A stretch of DNA of 36,882 nucleotides from a virus (IMGVR_UViG_3300037225_000063:1-36882); one strand, 5' to 3'. Numbered from the stretch's first letter, positions 15,654-24,456 are shown. Notes: generated by a model not told the origin, from the letters alone. Made by a program: numbers and translations.

Positions 15654-16467
15654 AACGCTCCTTCCATTTCTCGAAATCTTTGCCTCCGCACAAGTCGAAA
15701 ATAAGTTTCGACCTCCATTCATCCGCCAATTTCTCATCATCTACCGAAACGTAATCCCTGTACTTTTTCTCGAATCTGGCGTGTCTTTGGATTTTTTCTT
15801 CGGTGGTTGCCCTCGAAGCATAATTCCTTCCGTCACGATAGCATCGGGATTTTCCTACAACCCTCCCGATAAAACAGCATCCCCAGATGGACGGTATGGC
15901 GTGGTTGATAAAATAATCATGCTGCGGCCCGAGTTCCTCGGGATACCCTCTCAAATAATCCACGCAAGACCTTTTCCAGATAGCGGAAAATCCCGGAACA
16001 AAGCTTTTCCCCATGAAAAACATCTTTTGGAAATGAACCGGACCAATAATCCCCTGCTCTGGAGAGCATCCAATCATGGAATGATGGCTTCCATCATCCC
16101 AGATTCTCTCACAAATCGCATACGCTCCCCCGCAGTCAGTCCGCTGTATTTCCTGAATTGCCATTTTGAAGAAATCCAATTCCGTAAGGTAATCGTCAGA
16201 GGCGCATCCGATAATGAGGTCTCCCTTGCTCTTGGAATACCCCAAGTTAAAAGCTTCCGTCACTCCAATGTTTTTTTCCAAGAAAACGGGGGTGATTCTT
16301 TTGTCATTACCGCAAAAATCGCTGATAATTTCTTGGCTTCCATCAGTCGATCCATCGTCAACAATGATAAGTTCAAGATCCTGAAAGGATTGCCCAATAA
16401 CTCCGTTGATTGCCCCGGATATAAATTCTCCGTGATTGAAATTGGGCATGATTGCGGAGATTTTCAT
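15625..16467 (-). CDS. Family 2 glycosyltransferase
   Basis: The 280-residue protein is a textbook GT2: nucleotide-binding start MKISAIMPNFNHGEFI, the signature IIVDDGSTDGS at about 34-44, the NIGVTEAFNLGYSKSKGD helix, and the metal site CASDDYL at about 88-94. The catalytic-side segment near YLRGYPEELGPQHDYF follows. GT2 enzymes transfer a sugar from a nucleotide-sugar to a carbohydrate, lipid or protein. Without membrane helices it is cytoplasmic. It overlaps the upstream HTH-fusion gene by 4 bases and contains the start of the next gene. Its location in the head operon points to glycosylation of a virion protein, which is inferred. Confidence 0.92.
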   Translation of the reverse strand: MKISAIMPNFNHGEFISGAINGVIGQSFQDLELIIVDDGSTDGSQEIISDFCGNDKRITPVFLEKNIGVTEAFNLGYSKSKGDLIIGCASDDYLTELDFFKMAIQEIQRTDCGGAYAICERIWDDGSHHSMIGCSPEQGIIGPVHFQKMFFMGKSFVPGFSAIWKRSCVDYLRGYPEELGPQHDYFINHAIPSIWGCCFIGRVVGKSRCYRDGRNYASRATTEEKIQRHARFEKKYRDYVSVDDEKLADEWRSKLIFDLCGGKDFEKWKERYESFYKNLH

Positions 16468-17474
16468 ATTTTACTGCCCTTCTCCGGTAAACCACGGATC
16501 GCGGTCCCGACATGGCCGCATATCACACCAAGGTCTAAATATGATGGGTGTCCAGATTGAGCAGCTCGATAAGCAAAGCTCTCGTCCTCTCCCAACATTC
16601 GACCTTTCTGGATTGGAGTGAAAAATCCTGTTTCGTTTCCCGGTGCATCCGAAGACATCGTGTCAGGGAAAGTTTTAGCGACATCAATGAACACCTGACG
16701 ATGCACCGCAAGACAACCCGTTCCAACGAAATCAACAGCCGCAAGATTATCCGAAGGAATGGTGTGCAGAATCGGTTGAGAACCTCCAGCAATAAGCCTC
16801 CCGCCACCCCTTCGATCCCAGTAACATCCTCCGACAATGGTTTTTCCATGAGAGATCAACCTTTCGATGGTGTGGAGATTACCAAATTGGTTCGGAATGT
16901 CCATCCCCGTCTGGGTCGCGAAGATTCCCGAGTTTCCAAACGGGAAAATCATGTCCGAGTCCAGCCATATCGACCAAGTTGCTCCCGTTGCCAGAAACCG
17001 CTTCGCCAACTGGTTCCTAGAACGTGCGATCATGCTATCCGAGTGTCGATGCTCCAGCCGGATTCCCTGACGGTATTTCATGGCGAGAGCCATAAAGCAG
17101 GTGAAACACTCCCCCGGGAAAAACTGGTATGACGCAATGCACAGACAGACATCTCGCCCCTTCCATAATTCCTTCTTTTCATTCCACTCGGGAGGACAGT
17201 AGCTTACCTCTATAGCCCCATTCTCATCCTGCATGGCCCTGAATTGCTCCACGCTGGCCGCTGGAGCTTCGGAAGGAGCCGATGCTTGCTCTGGAGCTGG
17301 TGCTGGCGCAGGATCGCTCCAGATGTCGAGCATCTTCTGGCAGGTGACAAGGCCGGGCTTGGTCTTTCCGGCCTCGAATGACTTGATTGAGGCGACCGGA
17401 ACATCAAGCTGCTTCGCGACCTCGATGGGTCCAAGCTCTTTTAGCTTCTGCTGGAGTGTTTCGAGGAGGTTCAT
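16464..17474 (-). CDS. HTH domain fused to a glycosyltransferase
   Basis: The 336-residue protein has two parts. Residues 1-50 form a Cro/C1-like helix-turn-helix (GPIEVAKQLDVPVASIKSFE, then GKTKPG). An Ala/Pro linker follows (about 52-75). Residues about 105-336 are a GT-A-type transferase of the phage kind: SRNQLAKRFL before IWLDSDMIFP (DxD-like DSD at 172-174), GGCYWDRRGGG, FVGTGCLAVHR, and LGEDESFAYRA with a final GHVG. A DNA-binding domain on a sugar transferase is unusual and could mean an autoregulator, a nucleic-acid target or a recruitment domain. It overlaps the scaffold gene and the GT2 gene by 4 bases each. Confidence 0.8.
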   Translation of the reverse strand: MNLLETLQQKLKELGPIEVAKQLDVPVASIKSFEAGKTKPGLVTCQKMLDIWSDPAPAPAPEQASAPSEAPAASVEQFRAMQDENGAIEVSYCPPEWNEKKELWKGRDVCLCIASYQFFPGECFTCFMALAMKYRQGIRLEHRHSDSMIARSRNQLAKRFLATGATWSIWLDSDMIFPFGNSGIFATQTGMDIPNQFGNLHTIERLISHGKTIVGGCYWDRRGGGRLIAGGSQPILHTIPSDNLAAVDFVGTGCLAVHRQVFIDVAKTFPDTMSSDAPGNETGFFTPIQKGRMLGEDESFAYRAAQSGHPSYLDLGVICGHVGTAIRGLPEKGSKI

Positions 17475-18718
17475 CGCATATTGGGAAATGCGGTTGCCAG
17501 AGCGTCATCCAATTCCAGCGATTCTGGAACCTTGTAGTCAGACCCGCCCTCTGGATTCAGGTTCCGACCCCGGCCTTCGGGGACTTCGGTGGTTTTGGCT
17601 ATCTTCTTGATCTCGTCCTGCAAAGCCTTGATCTGCTGGTGAGCCGCAACCAGCTCATTCCTGAACTGGATGGCTGCAACGGACGCCACGGCCATCTCTG
17701 CCTTGTGTTCGGGCGAGTTGTCGTTCAGGTAGGACAGGGCTTTTGTCCGTAAAACATCAACCTGCTCATTGTGACGGGAAACCTGCTCGGATTCTGCCCT
17801 GCTAGCACCCGGACGTATCTCTTTTTTCAGGAAAAACGGGAAGATCGGGTTCCCGTCCTGCGCCTTCCCTTCGGCGAAGGTCTCCGCGTGTGTTTTTGAA
17901 CGGGCCTGATCCTCCACGGAGCGGGTTGACTGGGCTTTTTCCCGCTTGGAGAAGTATTCGGCGGCGTTTGCCTTGTTCGAGGCGATGGCTTTCTGCCGTT
18001 CACGGTCCAATTTCAGGTATTCGCTGGCTTTTTCCTTGAAAAGACCGGCGTTGAACTCATCGGAGTGCTTTTCAATCGAAGCCTTGATATGGGCCAGAAG
18101 TTTCGGGTCGGTATAGTCGATCCGAGCGCGTAATTCCGGCGAGACTTCAAGGCTTTCCAATAGTCCATCCATTTCCTTTTCGATTTCGGACAGAGGTGTT
18201 GCGTACTTTTCGAGATATTCAGGATCGTTCTGGTAATCGAGGATTACACGGTAGCCGCGCAGCTCCTCAACCTCCTTTTTCGTCTTTTCCAGTTCGCCGG
18301 TAACGTCCGCCCGGCGGGAGGCTACAACCTGTTCTAACTCCTTGACCTTTCCTTGGAGTTTTTGGTTTTCCTGATAGGAGGCTTTGTACTTTTTGTGGAG
18401 GGTTTGCCAACCGGCTTGGTTGTTTTTGTTGAGGTTGGTCGGCATGGTGATCTTTTCTGGATCAACCAAGGACTCTGGTTTTTCAGCAGGCTCCTCAACT
18501 TTTTCCTTTGCCTCTGGAGGTCTCTGCTGACCATCCTTTCCACTTGGCTTGGGGTCACCAATCGGAGGGGTTTCCGGTTTTTCCGGTGGATTTTCGACAG
18601 GAGGAGAGTCGTCATTCTCCACAGGTCTTTCAAAAAGTTCAGCAAGACTCTTATCGAGGTCCGGCTGCTGTGATGGAAGGTTTTGATCTGGGTCTTGAGG
18701 GATGTTTTCATCGGGCAT
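17471..18718 (-). CDS. Head scaffolding protein (probable)
   Basis: The 415-residue product is highly charged. It has a disordered N-terminal 90 residues rich in Pro, Glu, Asp and Lys, a long coiled coil (about 105-180, NQKLQGKVKELEQVV), more helical segments, and a second coiled-coil stretch (FRNELVAAHQQIKALQDEIK) before a flexible end. This composition, size and position downstream of the portal gene and upstream of the capsid gene are typical of podovirus scaffolds, which guide procapsid assembly and leave or are cut. I see no protease domain. It starts 2 bases after the previous gene. Confidence 0.8.
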   Translation of the reverse strand: MPDENIPQDPDQNLPSQQPDLDKSLAELFERPVENDDSPPVENPPEKPETPPIGDPKPSGKDGQQRPPEAKEKVEEPAEKPESLVDPEKITMPTNLNKNNQAGWQTLHKKYKASYQENQKLQGKVKELEQVVASRRADVTGELEKTKKEVEELRGYRVILDYQNDPEYLEKYATPLSEIEKEMDGLLESLEVSPELRARIDYTDPKLLAHIKASIEKHSDEFNAGLFKEKASEYLKLDRERQKAIASNKANAAEYFSKREKAQSTRSVEDQARSKTHAETFAEGKAQDGNPIFPFFLKKEIRPGASRAESEQVSRHNEQVDVLRTKALSYLNDNSPEHKAEMAVASVAAIQFRNELVAAHQQIKALQDEIKKIAKTTEVPEGRGRNLNPEGGSDYKVPESLELDDALATAFPNMR

Positions 18719-18720
18719 AA

Positions 18721-19017
18721 TTACTCCTTGGGTTTATCTGACTCCTGTTTATCCTCGATCTTTTTTGTGACACCATAATCCGCCTCGGGATCTGGCTTCT
18801 TCGGTGGGATCGGTGATGCTAGCAGTAGAATGTTCCCGATGCACACCTCGTAACCTGATGCTTGGCCGAAACGAACCGCCGTTTCATGCTCGCTTGTCTG
18901 GGCAATCAGTCTGGGTCGCAATCCGGAAAGTGTCGCAATCATCGACTTTCCGGCATCGGTCTCCAGAAAGTTCTTGAGTTCGGTTGAATACCTTTTTTGG
19001 AAGTCTGAAAAGTTCAT
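18721..19017 (-). CDS. Small head-region protein between portal and scaffold
   Basis: The 98-residue product has a helical N-terminal half (MNFSDFQKRYSTELKNFLET), a central beta-prone stretch (GNILLLASPIPP) and a lysine/glutamate-rich disordered tail (KKIEDKQESDKPKE). It overlaps the portal stop by 4 bases and is followed by the scaffold gene after 2 bases, so it is translated together with them. No family recognised. Its place suggests a minor head or portal-associated protein. Confidence 0.62.
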   Translation of the reverse strand: MNFSDFQKRYSTELKNFLETDAGKSMIATLSGLRPRLIAQTSEHETAVRFGQASGYEVCIGNILLLASPIPPKKPDPEADYGVTKKIEDKQESDKPKE

Positions 19018-21143
19018 GCTGTTGGTTCTACCACTTCCGTCCCTTGTGGGGCAACTGGTCCAGCGGCCGGTACGCTAGCACCAGCGGCTTTCGCCTTCGC
19101 GGAATTGGCCTGCGACTTGGCTGCGTGTCCCTGCATTACCGCCTGCGCGATCTCCTTCATCTTCATTTTTAGCGCGGCAACCAACTGCTTCTTTGATTCA
19201 TCCGACTCCATGACCTTGATGTGCTGCTCAAGATGCTGGAGCAGGACCGTGACCTGCTGCGGAGGCGGGACGTTCCCGCTCTGGGCCTGATTCTTGACCA
19301 TCGACTCCAGCATATCTGCTAGAACGCTTGCATGTACCTCGTGGTTATCCCGTGGCGAGACCGGCATCGGGACTCCCTGCATCATCATCATGGTTTCAAT
19401 GGTCTGCTGGCGAGCGGCCTCGACTTGGATGGTTTTGTCCTCGTCCTCGATGATGAGACCTTCCATTTCCTTCGGGCCAACAATCGCTGCCCCGGCCCGG
19501 CGGTCCAGCTCCTTTTGGTTGAAGTTCGGATCGCCTCGGAACATCTGGAGCATTTTCTGGTATTTAGTCTCCTCGTTCCCGAGGACAGCATCCACACGGC
19601 CGGTGGACTTCGCATGGCGGACTTTCTTCATGTCGTCTGCGGTGATTCCGTGCCGTGCTAGATTCTTCTGGAACTCCTGCGCGTAGGGATCGGGGGAGTT
19701 TTCCCGCATGAGGCGGCGAAGGATGATCGAGATGGACTTGGATAGGGGATCGAGAAAACGCATGATATTCCCCTTCGAGATCATGGCCTGACGGGAGGCG
19801 GCGATATTGGCTTCCGAAGCCGTTTTGCGCGTCCCACGGACGAAGGAGGGAGCCTGCGGCATGATGTCGCCCGTCCTCTGTTCCATTGCATTGCTGACCA
19901 AGGCATCCACTTGGAAGGCCGTGGTTGCGATTGCGGGGAGCGAGGTCGCCTGCACGTTGATCCCGGGCGGGATGACGCAGAACGGCCCCATGACGGAAAG
20001 AGTGAAATCCTCCTGATTGGACTGATCGTCCGCTTGCAGGATGGTCATCCCGCTGGTGACGGCCTGATCCATGAGCTGACACCGCAGCTTGTCGAGTGCG
20101 CGGTGGGTGTTGAAGGCGCGTTTGCCAAGACCGCGAGATCCGTGCCACTTCCCGTCACCCGGGTCGATGTCGAAGTAAACGAGAAACTCCTCCATCTCGG
20201 GAAATTGTTTCTCCTTAACGAAAAGCTCCGCGTTGGGACCGGATATGTCGGACGGCCCGACCTTCCCGCCATAGACGATATAGTGCGTGACCTGACCATT
20301 CTCCTCGGTTGCGAAAACATGGAAGGTGTTGATCTGCTTTCCTCCGACCACGGAGGAGAACAGGGTTCCACCACGGATGGCAGACTCCACGGCAGTCCAT
20401 CCTCCGCCACGGTGACGCTGAAAAACATCGGACTGGGTTGCGTTTTCAATGGCCTTTCGGACGTTCGGGACGTTCCAGCCTGCCTTGCGAGCAACCTCCT
20501 CATCGGCGATGAAATTGTAAAGCTCATGCACGAGATAGGCTTTCTTCCAGACGAACACCTCAAGGTCGGAGACATCGTTCTGCTGGAGTTCATGCACAAA
20601 CCCCTCGGTCTGCGGGACGAAGTTGGGCCACGGATTGTAATAAGTCGGCCAGATCAGGTTGTTCCAGCCATGCAGGAGCAAGTCCTCGCAGAGACGGGAT
20701 GCTAGCTTCGGCCACTTGCCCCACCGGCGCAGGGTCTCGGCAAACTCATCACGGATGATCCGGAGTTTTTCCTCCTCCAGATCGCCCTCCACGTTGCAGA
20801 TGTACTGGGTATCGGACATCAATTCATAGAACGGGACGACTGCTCTGCCAATAACCCCTTCCATATACCCGAAAGAAACATTGAATCGGTACGACTGACC
20901 GGCGGAAAGAATGTCCCTCTCATCATAGGGAGGATTTCCATTGAAGGCGGCGACAACTCTAGCGCGGTTGAAGTCACGCTTGTCATCGTCTCGTTCGAGC
21001 CGCCGGGCAATTTGAAGGGCTTGGTCTGCATCCTGAATGGCTTTCTTGGTGTTCTTTCCCTTCGAGTCGAATTTCGGGTTATTGACATCGGTGGGGTCGC
21101 GATTTACGTCTGACGCTGATGTGAGGAGATTGGCTTCTGGCAT
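19014..21143 (-). CDS. Portal (head-tail connector) protein
   Basis: This 709-residue protein is the best candidate for the podovirus portal, which forms the dodecameric ring where DNA enters and leaves. It has a disordered N-terminus, a helix-rich clip/stem body (FGYMEGVIGRAVVPFYELMS), the segment RCQLMDQAVTSGMTILQADD, a wing region with PFCVIPPGINVQATSLP, and the VDALVSNAMEQRTGDIMPQA stretch typical of P22-like and related podovirus portals. The C-terminus is Ala/Lys-rich helix (barrel-like). The size of about 700 residues fits this group. It comes before the scaffold and capsid genes in the same operon, with terminase just across the divergent gap. Confidence 0.88.
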   Translation of the reverse strand: MPEANLLTSASDVNRDPTDVNNPKFDSKGKNTKKAIQDADQALQIARRLERDDDKRDFNRARVVAAFNGNPPYDERDILSAGQSYRFNVSFGYMEGVIGRAVVPFYELMSDTQYICNVEGDLEEEKLRIIRDEFAETLRRWGKWPKLASRLCEDLLLHGWNNLIWPTYYNPWPNFVPQTEGFVHELQQNDVSDLEVFVWKKAYLVHELYNFIADEEVARKAGWNVPNVRKAIENATQSDVFQRHRGGGWTAVESAIRGGTLFSSVVGGKQINTFHVFATEENGQVTHYIVYGGKVGPSDISGPNAELFVKEKQFPEMEEFLVYFDIDPGDGKWHGSRGLGKRAFNTHRALDKLRCQLMDQAVTSGMTILQADDQSNQEDFTLSVMGPFCVIPPGINVQATSLPAIATTAFQVDALVSNAMEQRTGDIMPQAPSFVRGTRKTASEANIAASRQAMISKGNIMRFLDPLSKSISIILRRLMRENSPDPYAQEFQKNLARHGITADDMKKVRHAKSTGRVDAVLGNEETKYQKMLQMFRGDPNFNQKELDRRAGAAIVGPKEMEGLIIEDEDKTIQVEAARQQTIETMMMMQGVPMPVSPRDNHEVHASVLADMLESMVKNQAQSGNVPPPQQVTVLLQHLEQHIKVMESDESKKQLVAALKMKMKEIAQAVMQGHAAKSQANSAKAKAAGASVPAAGPVAPQGTEVVEPTA

Positions 21144-21152
21144 AGGAATCCT

Positions 21153-21347
21153 TTATTGAATACCGAGTTTGAACTTGAGATCGCGGAGTGCTTTCTTTTT
21201 GTCCCTGAAATCCAGCAGCTCTTTTTCGGAGTACCGCAGGCTGCGCTTGTCGTTGAGAAAGGCTTTCATTCCGTAATTGTAGAGGACGCTTTTATCCATT
21301 GAAACTTTTCCAATCGGAGTCCTTCTCATAAGTTTTTCAGCCAGCAA
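21153..21347 (-). CDS. Small basic hypothetical protein before portal
   Basis: This 64-residue basic helical product (about 15 Lys/Arg) ends 9 bases before the portal gene. Its start overlaps the end of the upstream zinc-knuckle gene by 22 bases. An internal Met at residue 7 (MRRTPIGKV) would reduce the overlap to 4 bases and may be the real start. The C-terminal half (ELLDFRDKKKALRDLKFKL) is a charged helix. No family recognised; a packaging or connector accessory role is only a guess from position. Confidence 0.5.
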   Translation of the reverse strand: MLAEKLMRRTPIGKVSMDKSVLYNYGMKAFLNDKRSLRYSEKELLDFRDKKKALRDLKFKLGIQ

Positions 21348-21940
21348 TAGGTAGGATATGCGTTTTTATTCTGCTCGGAGACCCCCAGCGCAGCGGCCGG
21401 GAACCAGACCTTGAGCTTGAGATCGCACCCGCAGATGGCGCAGGCTTTCAGGTGACCATCGAACATGGTCGCCTTCTGGCCGATGATCTTGCTGCGGAGC
21501 ATCTCGATGGCCTTGTCCTCCACCGAGCGGCATGACGAGCAGCCTCCAGCTCTGGCCTGACCCGGGGACACGTTGTTATGGCACTTGACGCAGATGCTGG
21601 CTCGGACATTCGCGGTATTCTGATCGACAAGCTGCGCTCCACCAGTAGCGAAGCGGAGCATGGACTCGGAAAAATTCTTCACCCTCTGGAACATGGTGCT
21701 CATGGGATAAGTCGGCATCTGACGGGGCGTGAAATTCTGGCAGATGTCGGGATAGTTTTTGCAGTAGAACTCGGAAATTTCCTCCTCGATTTTCTCTTGG
21801 TAGGCATCGGGAAGCTTGTTGCTTATTCGGTGGTTTAGGACATTGGAGACGAGCTGGTTGAAGGTATCGCCGGTGATCGTGGTCGGACCCTGCGGAAACC
21901 TCCATCCACCCGGCGGGATAAGCCCTGTTGAGATTTTCAT
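21326..21940 (-). CDS. Zinc-knuckle protein of the portal/terminase region
   Basis: The 204-residue protein has three Cys clusters in its second half: CVKCHNN, CSSC and CAICGCD. Together they provide enough ligands for one or two zinc ribbons. The first half (about 1-110) is helical and contains no known catalytic motif. The gene overlaps the tiny basic protein upstream by 3 bases. Similar Cys-rich proteins occur near packaging genes in environmental phages, but I know no established function. DNA or protein binding through zinc is inferred. Confidence 0.68.
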   Translation of the reverse strand: MKISTGLIPPGGWRFPQGPTTITGDTFNQLVSNVLNHRISNKLPDAYQEKIEEEISEFYCKNYPDICQNFTPRQMPTYPMSTMFQRVKNFSESMLRFATGGAQLVDQNTANVRASICVKCHNNVSPGQARAGGCSSCRSVEDKAIEMLRSKIIGQKATMFDGHLKACAICGCDLKLKVWFPAAALGVSEQNKNAYPTYCWLKNL

Positions 21941-22077
21941 TTCTTTTTCTTGAGCTTCGCCCTGCGCTGATTATTGAGGGCGGCGGCGATGGACTGGTTG
22001 AGCGGATGGCCCGCCTTACGCATTTCGCTGATGTTCTTTGAGACGGCTTCCTTGCTGGCGGACTTTATGAGAGGCAT
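21937..22077 (-). CDS. Tiny basic protein at the head of the late operon
   Basis: A 46-residue frame reads MPLIKSASKEAVSKNISEMR and continues to a poly-Lys end. This is the pattern of a widespread small phage protein whose members read roughly MPL-KGKS...SKNI..E..AGKP..QAIAIAL. It has a ribosome binding site (AAAAGGAAAACC) just upstream and its stop overlaps the next gene's ATG. It is the first gene of the minus-strand late operon, 53 bases from the divergent terminase start. The function of the family is unknown; a nucleic-acid-binding role is likely from its charge. Confidence 0.8.
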   Translation of the reverse strand: MPLIKSASKEAVSKNISEMRKAGHPLNQSIAAALNNQRRAKLKKKK

Positions 22078-22130
22078 TGGTTTTCCTTTTTATGGTCGCA
22101 TGAGATCAACTTCTATCATATAGTGGGCCG
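22078..22130. promoter_or_regulatory. Divergent gap between late operon and terminase
   Basis: This 53-base gap must carry at least one promoter unless the late genes are read from elsewhere. On the minus strand a TTGACA (spanning the terminase start) and a TATGAT are visible but only 11 bases apart, so they do not form a normal pair. A perfect TGCTAGCA palindrome overlaps the first codons of terminase at 22139-22146. I see no convincing sigma70 promoter here; a phage-specific or activator-dependent promoter is possible. Confidence 0.35.
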
Positions 22131-23861
22131 ATGTCAACTGCTAGCATAGAAACGCCGGGCATGGCAACTCTCCTTGTTACCCCCGATCAACTCCGCGTCT
22201 ATGTTGCGATGGCGATGGCCGAAAAGAAATATCGGGTCGCCGCAAAACTCATCTGGCCCTTCCTGAAACAGAACGCTTGGACCGATAAAATATGGGATAA
22301 CTTGGAAAAGTATCAGTACAACTGCATCATGGGTCATGCTAGCGCGTCCAAGACCTTCACCTGCGCTGCTTTCTATCTCCTGAAATGGTGGGAAAGTCCT
22401 CACAACACGGCATTTATCGTCACCTCCGACACCATCGCCTCCATGAATCGCCGTATCTGGTCGGACATCAAGACCCTCTGGGGCAAGAGCCGCATACCGA
22501 TGCCGGGCGAGCTGATCGACTCCCGCCACATTATTCGGATCTCCAATCTGGATGACAAAAACGCAATCGCCGCAGTCGCCGCCGAATCCGATGACGCCCA
22601 GTCGAAGATCCAAGGCGTCCACACGGAGAACATCATCGTCCTGATTGACGAGGCCGACAACAAGTTTTCCAGATCCGTATGGGGAGCCATCTCCAACCTC
22701 GGTGCTAGCGGCAATCTCCATGTGACCGCGCTGGCGAATCCCGTGGATCGGAACGGGGATTTCGGTTCCCGCTGCGAGCCGGAGGACGGCTGGTCCTCCA
22801 TCGACCCAGAGAATGACATGGAGTGGGAGGGCTGCACGGGCTGGCACGTTCTGAGGCTGGACGGAATGAAGTCCCCGAATCTGGTGGCTGGCGAGGACTT
22901 GTACCCGTTCCTGCTCACGAACAAGGGCGTGGCCGACATCCGGCGCGAGAAAGGCGAGAATTCGCTGGAATGGTGGTGTTATGTGAGGGCATGGTATCCG
23001 CCCGAGGGAACTTCCAACTGCATCTTCACTCCCGACATTCTAGCACGGACCTCAAAGAAACTGGTTTGGAACACCGTCACAGAAAAGATCGCAGCGTGTG
23101 ATCCCGCCTTTGAGGGTGGTGATGATTGCGCTCTTGTGATTGGTTGCATGGGAAGGCTTGCGGATGACCCATCCAAGCTCGGCGTCCGAGTGGAGAAGCT
23201 CGTCAAGATCAAGCGACAGAAGCCGTCCGTGCCGATCACATTTGATTTCGGCTCCCAGATCGTCAACATCCTGCGTGAAGAAAAGATAAAGCCCGCTCAT
23301 TTCGGTATTGATAGCACAGGCAACGCGCTCGGGCTATCGGATTATATCAAGCACACCTTTTCCCCCGCGATCCACGCGATTTCATTCGGCGGGAAGCCCT
23401 CCCGGATGAAGCTGACCGCAGAGGACACCCAGATTGCATCCAGCAGGTTCGACAGATTTGTTTCCGAGCTTTGGTACTCGGCGCGCGAATGGATGCGGCT
23501 TGGGCTGATTGAGATGGCAGTCCAGAGCCGTGAACTCCAGCGTCAGCTCGAAGCTCGGACTTATGAGCTGCTGCCAAATTCCGCAAAGATTCGCATCGAA
23601 ACAAAAACGGAAATGAAAGACCGTGGATTGCCAAGTCCGGATTTTGGTGACGCGGTTTCGATCCTGATTCATGTCGCAAAGATTTCACTCAACTCGTCCC
23701 TTCCCTCGATTGGGACGGCGAAGGCCCGGATAAAGGACCGTCTGTCCGCTCTACGGAAGAAGGAATTTTCATATCGGGCTGATTATCAAGCGAAACATCA
23801 GTCTCCAGCAGACGATCAAGATTACCAAGTGAGCCAGCCTTATCGCGACATTGGGAGATGA
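22131..23861 (+). CDS. terL: Terminase large subunit
   Basis: The 576-residue protein is the DNA-packaging motor. Its N-terminal ATPase has the Walker A variant GHASASKT at 68-75 and Walker B IIVLIDEAD at 168-176. The C-terminal RNase H-like nuclease has its acidic residues in ACDPAFEGGDD (about 322-332), FGIDSTG (Asp394) and the late SPDFGDA motif. The start lacks a good ribosome binding site; Met11 is an alternative. It is the only late-type gene on the plus strand, divergent from the head operon. Its last 173 bases are also covered, antisense, by the gene at 23689-24456. No small subunit is fused. Confidence 0.95.
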   Translation: MSTASIETPGMATLLVTPDQLRVYVAMAMAEKKYRVAAKLIWPFLKQNAWTDKIWDNLEKYQYNCIMGHASASKTFTCAAFYLLKWWESPHNTAFIVTSDTIASMNRRIWSDIKTLWGKSRIPMPGELIDSRHIIRISNLDDKNAIAAVAAESDDAQSKIQGVHTENIIVLIDEADNKFSRSVWGAISNLGASGNLHVTALANPVDRNGDFGSRCEPEDGWSSIDPENDMEWEGCTGWHVLRLDGMKSPNLVAGEDLYPFLLTNKGVADIRREKGENSLEWWCYVRAWYPPEGTSNCIFTPDILARTSKKLVWNTVTEKIAACDPAFEGGDDCALVIGCMGRLADDPSKLGVRVEKLVKIKRQKPSVPITFDFGSQIVNILREEKIKPAHFGIDSTGNALGLSDYIKHTFSPAIHAISFGGKPSRMKLTAEDTQIASSRFDRFVSELWYSAREWMRLGLIEMAVQSRELQRQLEARTYELLPNSAKIRIETKTEMKDRGLPSPDFGDAVSILIHVAKISLNSSLPSIGTAKARIKDRLSALRKKEFSYRADYQAKHQSPADDQDYQVSQPYRDIGR

Positions 23862-24456
23862 GGATCGCCATCTGGTTCACGAGCGGCTGGCCTCCGCTGG
23901 TGACATCCAGTTTTTGCTGGTCCTTCTCGAAGGCCCGTCTGGTCATCTGGTCGAGCCGGTCCTCCGTTCTGACCACGACCTCCATCGTCTCGGGATCGGT
24001 TACCTTCTCGGCCATCTTGTCCAGCTTCTCGAAACGGTCCCGAATCTTTTTCTTGAGCGCGTCAATGTGGACCTTGAATTCGTCCTCCATCGCCCCCTCC
24101 ATTCTGGTCGCGAGACGTTCCGAAGCCTTCTGGACTGCGGTATCGGCGATAATGGTCCTGATGTCCAGCCCTGCGGCCTTCTCCTTGTTCCATCCAACCG
24201 AAAAATCACGCAGGCTTTTGTGGTTGATGCGGTACTTGACTGAAATCATCTTCAACTTCCCCTGATACATCTTCCCGAGCAGATACTCCGACTTGGCCAT
24301 CCGCTTCCGCTCCTCCCTGTCATCCATTGTTCTGGTCGCCCATTCATCCTTGAACAGCTTCTGGTCCTCCTCCCATTTCTGCTTTTTCTCCCGCCCCTCA
24401 CGGGCCTGACGAGTCCTGATATTCTGGTCGGCAGGTTTTTCGTGGCCGTAACTCAT
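23689..24456 (-). CDS. Coiled-coil protein, possible terminase small subunit, antisense-overlapping terL
   Basis: I chose the ATG at 24456 (MSYGHEKPADQNIRTR). An upstream extension would be low-complexity Gly/Ala sequence that shadows the opposite-strand gene at 24517. The 255-residue product is charged and helical. An HTH-like segment (YRINHKSLRDFSVGWNKEKA) is followed by a long coiled coil (about 105-190) and a disordered Ser/Pro-rich end. A DNA-binding segment plus oligomerising helices next to terL fits a terminase small subunit. However, the gene converges on terL and the two overlap by 173 bases. The function is inferred. Confidence 0.6.
   Translation of the reverse strand: MSYGHEKPADQNIRTRQAREGREKKQKWEEDQKLFKDEWATRTMDDREERKRMAKSEYLLGKMYQGKLKMISVKYRINHKSLRDFSVGWNKEKAAGLDIRTIIADTAVQKASERLATRMEGAMEDEFKVHIDALKKKIRDRFEKLDKMAEKVTDPETMEVVVRTEDRLDQMTRRAFEKDQQKLDVTSGGQPLVNQMAILISQCRDKAGSLGNLDRLLETDVSLDNQPDMKIPSSVERTDGPLSGPSPSQSREGTS

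Noticed and set aside
19911-20705. Plus-strand frame of 264 residues opposite the portal gene
   Set aside because: It is an antisense shadow of a clear portal gene, with no ribosome binding site.
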